Of a DNA stretch of 64,000 nt, positions 1 to 14,287 are shown piece after piece. Where the stretch lies: positions 868,001 to 932,000 of the forward strand of contig NZ_JNYQ01000004.1 of assembly GCF_000717245.1 (NCBI RefSeq), in the 5' to 3' direction. Numbering within the stretch: position 1 is the stretch's first letter; every line of letters starts with the position of its first letter. The translations under genes were made by a program, and so were the position numbers. Below the pieces are notes generated by a model. That model saw only the letters and a program-made list of their open reading frames with translations. It did not search any database and was not told where the DNA came from. The stretch comes from Kitasatospora papulosa (GTDB lineage Bacteria > Actinomycetota > Actinomycetes > Streptomycetales > Streptomycetaceae).

Positions 1-974
1 TCCGGATCGTGCAGGGCCACCGTCAGCTCCCGCCTCACGATGGTGCGCGCCACCTCGTCCCCGCCCACCCTCACCAGCGGGTAGACGAAGGTGTAGTCGG
101 CCTTGACCTCCACGGAGCCGGCGGGGCCCGCCTCGAAGGTCATCCGCCCACGGGTCTTGACGACGTCGCCCACCAGCCGGACCTCGTCCGGGTCGAACCG
201 GCTGAACATCACCAACGGGTCCCGTTCCCCGCCAGGTTCCGCCAGGGACTGTTCGAGCCGCTTCCGTTCGCCCTTCTGCAAGGGGTCGAGCAGGTCCAGT
301 GCCTCCCGGGGCGTCTCCCCGCGCAGGGTGGCCGGATCCAGGTTGGCCGCGACGAGGAACTGCCGGGTCGCCCGCAGAGCCTGCTCGACCTCGTCCTCGC
401 TCATCCCCCCGGCCGCCCTGGCCTCCGGGATCTCGATCCCCGCAGCCCCGTCCGCCCAGCGGACGGCGGGCGACCCCCGGAAGGGCTGTGCCGTCGTCGG
501 CCGGTCGGCGCCGGGCTCGTCGGCCGGTGCGGCGGTCGGCGGCGCGGTCTCGGCGGGCAACGGCAAGGTGTCCACGGAGCCGCCTCCGGGGAGGTGATCG
601 GTCAGCAGGCTCGGCCGCATGACGACCACCAGGGCCCCCAGGACGAGCACGAACCCGAGGGCGCCGACGAGCCGCCGCCGCTTCCGTGCGCGGCCGTTCC
701 TCTCCTGCCAGGCCGGGCCGGTACGCCAGCCGTCCGGCTGCCACGGTTCGGCCGGTTTGCGCTTCCGGCCGAAGCGCCGTCCGCTCGCGGCAGCCTCCTC
801 GTCCAGCGCACGCAGGCGCGCGGTGACCATCCGGGCACGGGCCGAGGGCTCCTTCGGCGCGTCGGCTCCACCGCTCTCGGCCTGCCGGACGAGCTCCGCC
901 CACTGTTCGTCGGAGACAGGGCCCCCCTCGTCCGGGTGCTCGGACGGTTCTCCTGCCGGCGTTCTGGTGCTCAC
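1..974 (-). CDS. Hypothetical single-pass membrane protein (3' end beyond left edge)
   Basis: The minus-strand frame is open from a GTG at 972-974 to the left edge, so the C-terminus is missing and about 324 residues are visible. The N-terminal 100 residues are charged and look cytoplasmic, ending in a basic patch (RKRRR, about 97-101). One hydrophobic helix follows at about 102-119, and then a Pro/Ala/Thr-rich linker leads to an extracytoplasmic domain of mixed composition. I do not recognise the family with certainty; single-pass proteins of this layout are often found beside the str operon in Streptomyces. The ORFs on the opposite strand here are Arg/Pro-rich frame shadows. The start was chosen because it precedes all of the domain-like sequence; there is no strong Shine-Dalgarno sequence. 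Function unknown. Confidence 0.6.
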   Translation of the reverse strand, partial: MSTRTPAGEPSEHPDEGGPVSDEQWAELVRQAESGGADAPKEPSARARMVTARLRALDEEAAASGRRFGRKRKPAEPWQPDGWRTGPAWQERNGRARKRRRLVGALGFVLVLGALVVVMRPSLLTDHLPGGGSVDTLPLPAETAPPTAAPADEPGADRPTTAQPFRGSPAVRWADGAAGIEIPEARAAGGMSEDEVEQALRATRQFLVAANLDPATLRGETPREALDLLDPLQKGERKRLEQSLAEPGGERDPLVMFSRFDPDEVRLVGDVVKTRGRMTFEAGPAGSVEVKADYTFVYPLVRVGGDEVARTIVRRELTVALHDP

Positions 975-1115
975 TGTTCTGTTCCACTCCCCCACGCGAC
1001 TCTGCCACCACCAGTTCATGCCGCCTGATGGTGTTCAAACAAGAGTGCGAAGCGAACAGTGACGATCATGTGACGCTCCCGGGCGCTCTCCGGCAGGAGC
1101 GGCCGACGGGCACGG

Positions 1116-1619
1116 TCACGGCGCGGAGAGACCGCTCTCGTCGCCGGGCGCGGGGAGGCGGGCCGTGGCGTCGGCGTACTTCAGGAGCAGGCGTGCGAAT
1201 TCGACGCGTTCGGCGGTGGGCCAGTCACGCGTGATGTGCTCGAAGGCCTGCCGCTGCTGACGCCGGAAGTGGCCGAGAAGGGTGACTCCGTCCTCGGTGA
1301 GCCGGAGCACCGTACGCCTGCCGTCCTGCTGCGAGGCGGTGCGCACCAGATAGCCGTGGGTGATGCAGTCGCTCGCCATCCGGCTGGCGACGGACGAATC
1401 GACCATGAGGAGATCGGCGAGGCCGCCGACCGTGATATCCCGGCCGGCCTCGGTCGCCTCGTCGACGAGGTTGAGGACCAGATTGCGCTTGAGGTCCTTG
1501 CGGCCCACCGGGGGGTCGACAGGGGCCTGCATCGTGCGCCGTCGGAGTCGGGCGAAGGCCGCGCCCACGGCATCCAGCAGAGCTTCTCCCTGCGGGGTGG
1601 AGGCATCGGAGTACGTCAC
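1116..1619 (-). CDS. MarR-family transcriptional regulator
   Basis: A 167-residue protein of normal MarR length with a winged-helix core. The recognition-helix region contains VGGLADLLMVDSSVASRMA (about 64-82), and the wing contains DGRRTVLRLTEDG (about 99-111). MarR proteins bind palindromic DNA as dimers and usually repress a divergent neighbour until a small ligand or oxidant is sensed. It starts at a GTG and is divergent from an amidohydrolase gene 139 bp away, so autoregulation and control of that gene are the natural inference. The intergenic region carries a dyad and repeated TTGC-type elements. The ligand cannot be predicted. Confidence 0.85.
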   Translation of the reverse strand: MTYSDASTPQGEALLDAVGAAFARLRRRTMQAPVDPPVGRKDLKRNLVLNLVDEATEAGRDITVGGLADLLMVDSSVASRMASDCITHGYLVRTASQQDGRRTVLRLTEDGVTLLGHFRRQQRQAFEHITRDWPTAERVEFARLLLKYADATARLPAPGDESGLSAP

Positions 1620-1657
1620 GCCACGACCCTACCCCAAAAGCTTGCAAACAGCAGTTG

Positions 1658-1673
1658 CGTGCGATTAAGCATG
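1658..1673. promoter_or_regulatory. Candidate MarR operator in the divergent intergenic region
   Basis: An imperfect dyad, CGTGC-GATTAA-GCATG, lies between the marR-like gene and the amidohydrolase. It is flanked by two related direct elements (AGTTGCGTG at 1653-1661 and AGTTGCACG at 1675-1683). The size and position suit a MarR dimer site, but this is inference from symmetry alone. Confidence 0.35.
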
Positions 1674-1758
1674 GAGTTGCACGTAGCATTGATCTGACCG
1701 ACGCGGTGAGGATGTTCGCCGCACCAGGCCTCAGGCCTGCGATGAAGGGTGGAGCAGC

Positions 1759-3036
1759 ATGATCACGGCCATCACCAACGCCCGTGTGTTCGACGGTGAG
1801 CGCGTCCGCGGGGAGACCACCGTCCTGCTGGACGGCACCCGCATCTCCGCGATCGGCGGGGAGGCGCCCGCCGGGGCGGACGTCGTCGACGCCTCGGGCG
1901 CGACGCTCATGCCCGGCCTGATCGACTCCCACGTCCACACCTCCGAGGACGGGCTGGCGCTGGCGCTGCGGTTCGGCGTCACGACGGAGCTGGAGATGCA
2001 GGGCATGTACACCAAGGGCTTCCGTGAGCATCTGCTCGACGACGACTCCGTCGCCGACGTCCGCTCCTCGGGGTTCGGCATCACCCCGCCCGGCGGGCAC
2101 CCCAGCGAACTGCTCCCCGACGACTTCGAGCCGGCAGGCCACGGAGACGCGGACTCCGGGGAACCGGGGCAGGACGAACCGGAGGACGGTGCGCGGCACG
2201 CCCAGGGCCCGGCTCCGCTGATGCCGTTCTCCAGCACCCCGGCCGAAGCGGTCGCCTTCGTCCCGCGACTCGTCGCGGCCGGCTCGGACTACATCAAGTT
2301 CATGGTCGACGACGGCTCCGTCGAGGGGCACCCCGGTCTGCCCATGCTCGACCAGGCGACCCTGACCGCCGGCGTCGCCGAGGCGCACCGGCACGGGATG
2401 CTCACGATCGCCCACACCCTGACCGTCGACGCGACGCGGATGGCGGTCGAGGCCGGCATCGACGGCTTCGCCCACCTGTTCATGGACCAGCCGCACACCG
2501 ACGAGATCATCGGGCTCATCGCCGCGTCCGGCGCGTTCGTCGCCCCCTGTGTCGTCCTGAACGCGTCGATGACGGGCGTCACCGGTTCGGACCTCGCCGA
2601 CGACCCCCGCGTGGGCTCACGTCTGACCCCCGCGTGGAACGAGACCCTGCGCAGCAGCTACAACCGCTACCCCCAGGGCGCGTTGGAGGACGTCCTGGCC
2701 TCGGTCAAGGCGCTGCACGACGCCGGGGTCGACCTCCTCGCGGGCACCGACGCCGCACCCATGCCGCTGCCCTTCCTGGGGGGCGTGATCCACGGCGCAA
2801 GCGTCCACCACGAGCTGCAGTACCTCGTCCGGGCCGGCCTCACTCCGGTCCAGGCCCTGCGTGCCGCCACTCTCACCCCGGCGCGCCGTTTCGGCCTGAC
2901 GGACCGCGGCCGCATCGCCGAGGGGCTCCGCGCCGACCTGCTCCTGGTGGACGGCGACCCGACCACCACCATCGCCGACACGCTCAACCTCCGCGCGGTC
3001 TGGCGGCGCGGCACGCTCACCCGGCTCGCGGCCTGA
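1759..3036 (+). CDS. Amidohydrolase (imidazolonepropionase-like metal hydrolase)
   Basis: A 425-residue amidohydrolase-superfamily protein. The N-terminal beta-sandwich is followed by the metal-binding HVH pair in GLIDSHVHT (His58 and His60). Further expected ligands are a lysine in YIKFMVDDG (Lys180, candidate carboxylated lysine), a histidine in IAHT (about 219), another in GFAHL (about 239) and an aspartate in LLAGTDAAP (about 330). A C-terminal ADLLLVDGDP stretch closes the sandwich. Such enzymes hydrolyse cyclic amides or related C-N bonds; the substrate is not predictable. The gene is divergent from a MarR regulator that probably controls it. Odd feature: residues about 124-153 are an acidic, low-complexity insert between two conserved stretches. 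Confidence 0.85.
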   Translation: MITAITNARVFDGERVRGETTVLLDGTRISAIGGEAPAGADVVDASGATLMPGLIDSHVHTSEDGLALALRFGVTTELEMQGMYTKGFREHLLDDDSVADVRSSGFGITPPGGHPSELLPDDFEPAGHGDADSGEPGQDEPEDGARHAQGPAPLMPFSSTPAEAVAFVPRLVAAGSDYIKFMVDDGSVEGHPGLPMLDQATLTAGVAEAHRHGMLTIAHTLTVDATRMAVEAGIDGFAHLFMDQPHTDEIIGLIAASGAFVAPCVVLNASMTGVTGSDLADDPRVGSRLTPAWNETLRSSYNRYPQGALEDVLASVKALHDAGVDLLAGTDAAPMPLPFLGGVIHGASVHHELQYLVRAGLTPVQALRAATLTPARRFGLTDRGRIAEGLRADLLLVDGDPTTTIADTLNLRAVWRRGTLTRLAA

Positions 3037-3237
3037 CCGCCGCGCCGACCGAGCGGTCCGGACAACCGGCCCCGGGCCCCCCGGGGACGACCTCCCGAGC
3101 GCCGCGCGCCGGGCAACCCGGCTGCCCGGATACCCGTCTATCCCCCCGCAGGCACAGGCACACGGCCCTGACCTGCGACGACCGATAGTACGCAGCTCAG
3201 GGCACCGACCCGCCCGCTGCGGGGGGACGCGGACGGA

Positions 3238-5286
3238 GTGCGTGGCGTGACGGATCGATCTGCCCTGCCCGGAAACGGTGTGCGACGACGCGCCGTCATC
3301 ACCACAGCGGTCGCCGGGACGGCTCTCGGCGCCTGCTCGGTCCCGGCGCCCCGGCGTCCGGACCCCACGCCGGATCCCGCGCCCGGCATGCCCGTCAGCA
3401 CCGCGCGACGGGCGCTGCTGATGCAGATCCTCGCCCACCCGGACGACGACCTGTACTTCATGAACCCGGACACCCGGCGCGCCCTCGACGCCGGAACACC
3501 GCTGGTCTGCGTGTACCTCACGGCGGGCGAGGCCGACGGCCTCAACAAGGTCCCCGGCCGCCCCCGCCCCGCTCCGGACAAGGCGGCGTACTCGTCGGCA
3601 CGTCACCAAGGGCTGCGGCAGGCTTACGCCACCCTGCTCGGCCTGGAGAAGTTCACCCCCTGGGAGATATCCGTCGCCGAACTCGCCGACGGGCACCGGG
3701 CCGAGGTCAACACCCTGGCCGCCGGGGGGCGCAGGGTCGAGCTGGTCTTCATCGACACGGCCATGCACACCACGCGGCACCGCCTCGGACTGCCCAGCCT
3801 GTGGCACGACCGGCGGCTGACCCTCCGCACGGTCGTCGCCGAGGGCTCTCCGCTGGACCGCCCGGGCACGTACACGTACGACGGGCTCGTCGACGTGCTC
3901 GTCGGACTGTTCGAGCTCCACCGGCCGACCCTCGTGCACACCCTGGACCCCGATCCGGACATCCAGCACAGCAGCGAGGCCGCCCGGCGCCGGGACAGCG
4001 AACAGTCCGGATACTCGGACCACGCCGACCACACGGCCGCAGCCTGCTTCGCCTGGGCGGCGATGATCCGGTGGGTGGCCGCGAGCACCCGTGGCGGTGG
4101 CCGGGTGCCGGGTTTCGCGGTCGCCTCGTTCCGCGGGTACTACAACCGGCACTGGCCGAAGAACCTCCCACCGGCCGTGCTCACGGAGAAGGCCGGCCAT
4201 CTCGTCCCCTACGGCGGTTCGCCCGACTGGGACTGCGGCAACCCGTCGGGCTGCGGCGACTACAACGTGGGCGGTGACCGGCCGCTGACGAACAGGAAGG
4301 GCTGGGTCCGCTCGACCCGCCACCGCTATCCGGGCGCCCGCACCGTCGTCGCCGCCGGGCCCGACGGCCGGCTCGACGCGTACGCCGTGGTGGGGCTCCG
4401 CCTGGTCCGGTGGCGCGAGACCGAACCGGCGGGCGGGGTGTGGGGACCACCGGGCGACCTCGGAGGCGGTCCGCTCGCTCCGGCTCTGGGATCGGCCGCC
4501 GCGGAGGACGGCAGCCTGCTGCTGTTCGGGCTGCGCTTCGCGGCGCTCCGGGGGCAGGGGTCGGACGACGAGCGGGAGGTCGTGCTGCTGGAGCAGACCG
4601 CCCCCGGCGGCGGTTTCCTCGCCTGGCGGGGACTCGGCAATCCCGCCCCCGGCCGGGACGACGGCCGCCGCATCGGTGTACCCGTAGCCGTGGCGGCACC
4701 GGACGGAAGGGTTCACCTCTTCGTGCGCAACGCGGAGAAGGGCGTCAGCACCCGGGTACGGGAGGCCGACAGGACCTGGGGAAAGTGGCGCGACATGGGC
4801 GGCGGGGAGGTGCAGGACGGCCTGAGCGCCGTGGTGGACCGCGCCGGCCGCGTCCATGTCCACGCGGCAGGTCATCACGCCGTGCACCACTGGACCCAGG
4901 ACGCGCCGGGCTCGGAGCTCACCGCCCGGACGCAGATCGACGCCGGCCCCGTACCGGGCGACGCCCCCGCCGGGCTGCCCGCCGCCGACGGTTCCGTGGA
5001 CGTGTTCTACCGGGGGCAGGCGCGGGCCGTGACGACGGCCGTACGGGACGGGGTGGCCTCGGACCTCGTCGGCTTCGACGGGTACGGGGAGCTGACCGCC
5101 GTCGGCGCCTCCCTGCTCGGCCGGACCGTCGAGGGAGGGCTCCAGGTCCTGACGGGCACGCGGCTGTCCCAGCGGACGCAGGGGTCCGCGGCCCTGGACG
5201 GGGCCGCGCTCCGGCTCGGCGACGACGGACGCCCGGTGGTGGTCGGCCTGGGCCCGGACGCGCTCCCCTTCACCTGGCGGCCGTAG
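3238..5286 (+). CDS. PIG-L family deacetylase lipoprotein with C-terminal propeller-like domain
   Basis: A 682-residue secreted protein. The N-terminus has an Arg-rich start (VRRRAV), a short hydrophobic stretch and a lipobox LGAC with Cys33, so a Tat- or Sec-exported lipoprotein is expected. Residues about 58-300 form a PIG-L/LmbE N-acetylglucosamine deacetylase domain with the zinc motif AHPDDD (67-71) and the downstream DHADHTAAA motif. The remaining 350 residues are a repetitive, Trp/Gly-rich beta region (YAVVGLRLVRW, VHLFVRNAEKG, HHAVHHW) resembling a sialidase-like beta-propeller or lectin, probably for binding polysaccharide. Likely role: de-N-acetylation of a cell-surface or environmental amino sugar. 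It ends just before a strong shared terminator opposite tuf. The GTG start precedes the signal peptide; an internal start is possible. Confidence 0.82.
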   Translation: MRGVTDRSALPGNGVRRRAVITTAVAGTALGACSVPAPRRPDPTPDPAPGMPVSTARRALLMQILAHPDDDLYFMNPDTRRALDAGTPLVCVYLTAGEADGLNKVPGRPRPAPDKAAYSSARHQGLRQAYATLLGLEKFTPWEISVAELADGHRAEVNTLAAGGRRVELVFIDTAMHTTRHRLGLPSLWHDRRLTLRTVVAEGSPLDRPGTYTYDGLVDVLVGLFELHRPTLVHTLDPDPDIQHSSEAARRRDSEQSGYSDHADHTAAACFAWAAMIRWVAASTRGGGRVPGFAVASFRGYYNRHWPKNLPPAVLTEKAGHLVPYGGSPDWDCGNPSGCGDYNVGGDRPLTNRKGWVRSTRHRYPGARTVVAAGPDGRLDAYAVVGLRLVRWRETEPAGGVWGPPGDLGGGPLAPALGSAAAEDGSLLLFGLRFAALRGQGSDDEREVVLLEQTAPGGGFLAWRGLGNPAPGRDDGRRIGVPVAVAAPDGRVHLFVRNAEKGVSTRVREADRTWGKWRDMGGGEVQDGLSAVVDRAGRVHVHAAGHHAVHHWTQDAPGSELTARTQIDAGPVPGDAPAGLPAADGSVDVFYRGQARAVTTAVRDGVASDLVGFDGYGELTAVGASLLGRTVEGGLQVLTGTRLSQRTQGSAALDGAALRLGDDGRPVVVGLGPDALPFTWRP

Positions 5287-5340
5287 GAGGGCCTCCGAGC
5301 GGGCCGGCCGGTCGCGCACGGAACACGCTCCGCACATACC

Positions 5341-5378
5341 GAAGGGCCCCGCACCTCTCGCGAGGTGCGGGGCCCTTC
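5341..5378. terminator. Bidirectional terminator between PIG-L gene and tuf
   Basis: A perfect 17-bp inverted repeat (GAAGGGCCCCGCACCTC and its complement) with a 4-nt loop lies between two convergent genes. Either strand gives a very stable G+C hairpin followed by T residues. Confidence 0.9.
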
Positions 5379-5420
5379 TTGGTGCTCAGTGCGGAGCAAC
5401 CAGGTCAGACAGTCAGGTGA

Positions 5421-6614
<1,194 letters not shown>

Positions 6615-6689
6615 TGGGGTCCTCCTGAGTGGTTCTGTACGCCTTGCTTCATCGGCGCCAGGTGATCTTTGCTGGAATGCCGGTGCCGG

Positions 6690-6729
6690 GGGCATTCGCC
6701 GCGCTGCTTGCGCACTGCGACGAATGCCC
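6690..6729. repeat. Hairpin in the fusA-tuf intergenic region
   Basis: A perfect 9-bp inverted repeat (GGGCATTCG...CGAATGCCC) encloses a second small stem. It lies 44 bp after fusA and about 75 bp before tuf. It could partially terminate fusA transcripts, mark a processing site, or separate a tuf-specific promoter from read-through. Confidence 0.55.
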
Positions 6730-6772
6730 GACCGGGCTCCGGTGACAAGCCTAAAGCGTGAGCTCGGAAGAG

Positions 6773-8902
<2,130 letters not shown>

Positions 8903-8940
8903 AAGGCTCAATCTTCTCTCGGTCTCGATGGGGTGAGCGA

Positions 8941-9411
8941 CTACCAGCGGTAGTGCGCGAAGGCCTTGTTGGACTCGGCCATCTTGTGGGTGTCCTCGCG
9001 CTTCTTGACGGCAGCGCCAAGACCGTTGGAGGCGTCGAGCAGCTCGTTCATGAGGCGCTCGGTCATGGTCTTCTCACGACGGGCGCGGGAGTAACCCACG
9101 ATCCAGCGCAGCGAGAGGGTGGCGGCACGGCCGGGCTTGACCTCGATCGGCACCTGGTAGGTGGCGCCACCGACACGGCGGGACTTGACCTCGAGCGAGG
9201 GCTTGACGTTCTCAAGCGCGCGCTTCAGCGTGATGACCGGGTCAGCGCCGGTCTTCTCGCGGAGGCCTTCCATGGCGCCGTAGACGATCCGCTCGGCGGT
9301 GGAACGCTTGCCGTCGAGCAGGATCTTGTTGATCAGCGACGTGACAAGAGGAGAGCTGTAGACCGGGTCGATGATGACCGGGCGCTTCGGGGCGGGGCCC
9401 TTACGAGGCAT
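8941..9411 (-). CDS. rpsG: 30S ribosomal protein S7
   Basis: A 156-residue S7, the primary 16S rRNA-binding protein of the 30S head. It begins MPRKGPAPKR and ends FAHYRW, as expected, with the RNA-binding helices intact. It follows rpsL by only two bases, so the two are translationally coupled, and fusA follows 38 bp later. Confidence 0.98.
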   Translation of the reverse strand: MPRKGPAPKRPVIIDPVYSSPLVTSLINKILLDGKRSTAERIVYGAMEGLREKTGADPVITLKRALENVKPSLEVKSRRVGGATYQVPIEVKPGRAATLSLRWIVGYSRARREKTMTERLMNELLDASNGLGAAVKKREDTHKMAESNKAFAHYRW

Positions 9412-9413
9412 TC

Positions 9414-9785
9414 TTACTTCTCCTTCTTGGCGCCGTAGCGGCTGCGGGCCTGCTTGCGGTTCTTGACACCCTGGGTGTCGAGCGAACCGCGGATGATCTT
9501 GTAACGAACACCCGGCAGGTCCTTCACACGGCCACCACGCACGAGCACGATGGAGTGCTCCTGCAGGTTGTGCCCCTCACCCGGGATGTAGGCCGTGACC
9601 TCGATGCCGGAGGTCAGACGCACACGCGCGACCTTACGGAGGGCCGAGTTCGGCTTCTTCGGGGTGGTCGTGAACACACGCGTGCAGACACCGCGACGCT
9701 GGGGCGAACCCTCGAGCGCGGGCGTCTTGTTCTTCTCGACCTTGTCCTGCCGGCCCTTCCGGACCAGCTGCTGGATCGTAGGCAC
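9414..9785 (-). CDS. rpsL: 30S ribosomal protein S12
   Basis: A 123-residue S12, part of the decoding centre. The two lysines commonly altered in streptomycin-resistant mutants are both present (Lys43 in TPKKPNS and Lys88 in GRVKDLPG), so the allele is the wild-type, streptomycin-sensitive form. First gene of the str operon, with a leader of about 190 nt and a recognisable promoter at 9980-10008. Confidence 0.98.
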   Translation of the reverse strand: MPTIQQLVRKGRQDKVEKNKTPALEGSPQRRGVCTRVFTTTPKKPNSALRKVARVRLTSGIEVTAYIPGEGHNLQEHSIVLVRGGRVKDLPGVRYKIIRGSLDTQGVKNRKQARSRYGAKKEK

Positions 9786-9979
9786 TACTTCTCCGGTTTC
9801 TGTGTGCCGTTCGTGAAACTAACCTGGAACACTCGCCGACCCACGCGGTCGGGTGTGTCGAATACTGCACGCCCCTGCGGTGAAGCAGAGGAGACGCAGA
9901 TTGCGGTGTTCACTGACGGACTCGCCGTGCGGTTGAGGACACGCACCCGAGCCCAGGCACACCCCAGGCACAAGGCTTG

Positions 9980-10008
9980 AGCGTACCTACCTCAGCGAGC
10001 TGGGTCAA
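9980..10008 (-). promoter_or_regulatory. Promoter of the str operon (rpsL)
   Basis: On the minus strand, TTGACC (10003-10008) and TACGCT (9980-9985) are separated by exactly 17 bp, matching the principal sigma factor (HrdB) consensus. Transcription would begin near 9973, giving a leader of roughly 190 nt before rpsL. The rest of the 470-bp rpsL-rpoC gap holds this leader and the rpoC terminator; I see no gene in it. Confidence 0.75.
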
Positions 10009-10208
10009 AACAAATGGGGACCACCCCGGCCCCCCGACCGAGCGGCCGGACACGCCACCCACGCCCCCGCAGGGTCGGTTCACCCGGCACAGCGCTCCCA
10101 CCAGCATAAACGACGGCCCGGGGCCGGGTACCGCCTCCCGTGCACGGCCGGCGCCGCGTGCGTCCGTCACCGCGGGTGACCGACCTCACTGCGTCCGCCG
10201 GACACGCA

Positions 10209-10248
10209 GAAGGGCGCCCACCCCGTACAGACGGGGTGGGCGCCCTTC
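10209..10248 (-). terminator. Terminator after rpoC
   Basis: A perfect 17-bp stem (GAAGGGCGCCCACCCCG with its complement) and a 6-nt loop, starting 10 bp past the rpoC stop codon. It closes the rpoBC unit and insulates the str promoter downstream. Confidence 0.9.
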
Positions 10249-10258
10249 TCACTCACGC

Positions 10259-14158
<3,900 letters not shown>

Positions 14159-14287
14159 TTGTCGTCAATCCCTCTTTCGGGGGTTCGAGCCCCCTCGCTT
14201 CACGCGAGAAATCGGGGCACTTCAGCAATGGTCTGAACGGGTCCGGGGAGGGCCGGCCGGATCACTGGGATCCGGCCGGGCAACCCG

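Noticed and set aside
2617..5337. A 906-residue minus-strand frame opposite the PIG-L gene
   Set aside because: Arg/Gly/Pro-rich shadow; the plus strand has a lipobox, PIG-L zinc motifs and proper codon use.
6615..6772. A definite tuf promoter
   Set aside because: The fusA-tuf gap has TTGTCA but no good -10 at proper spacing, so I report only the hairpin.
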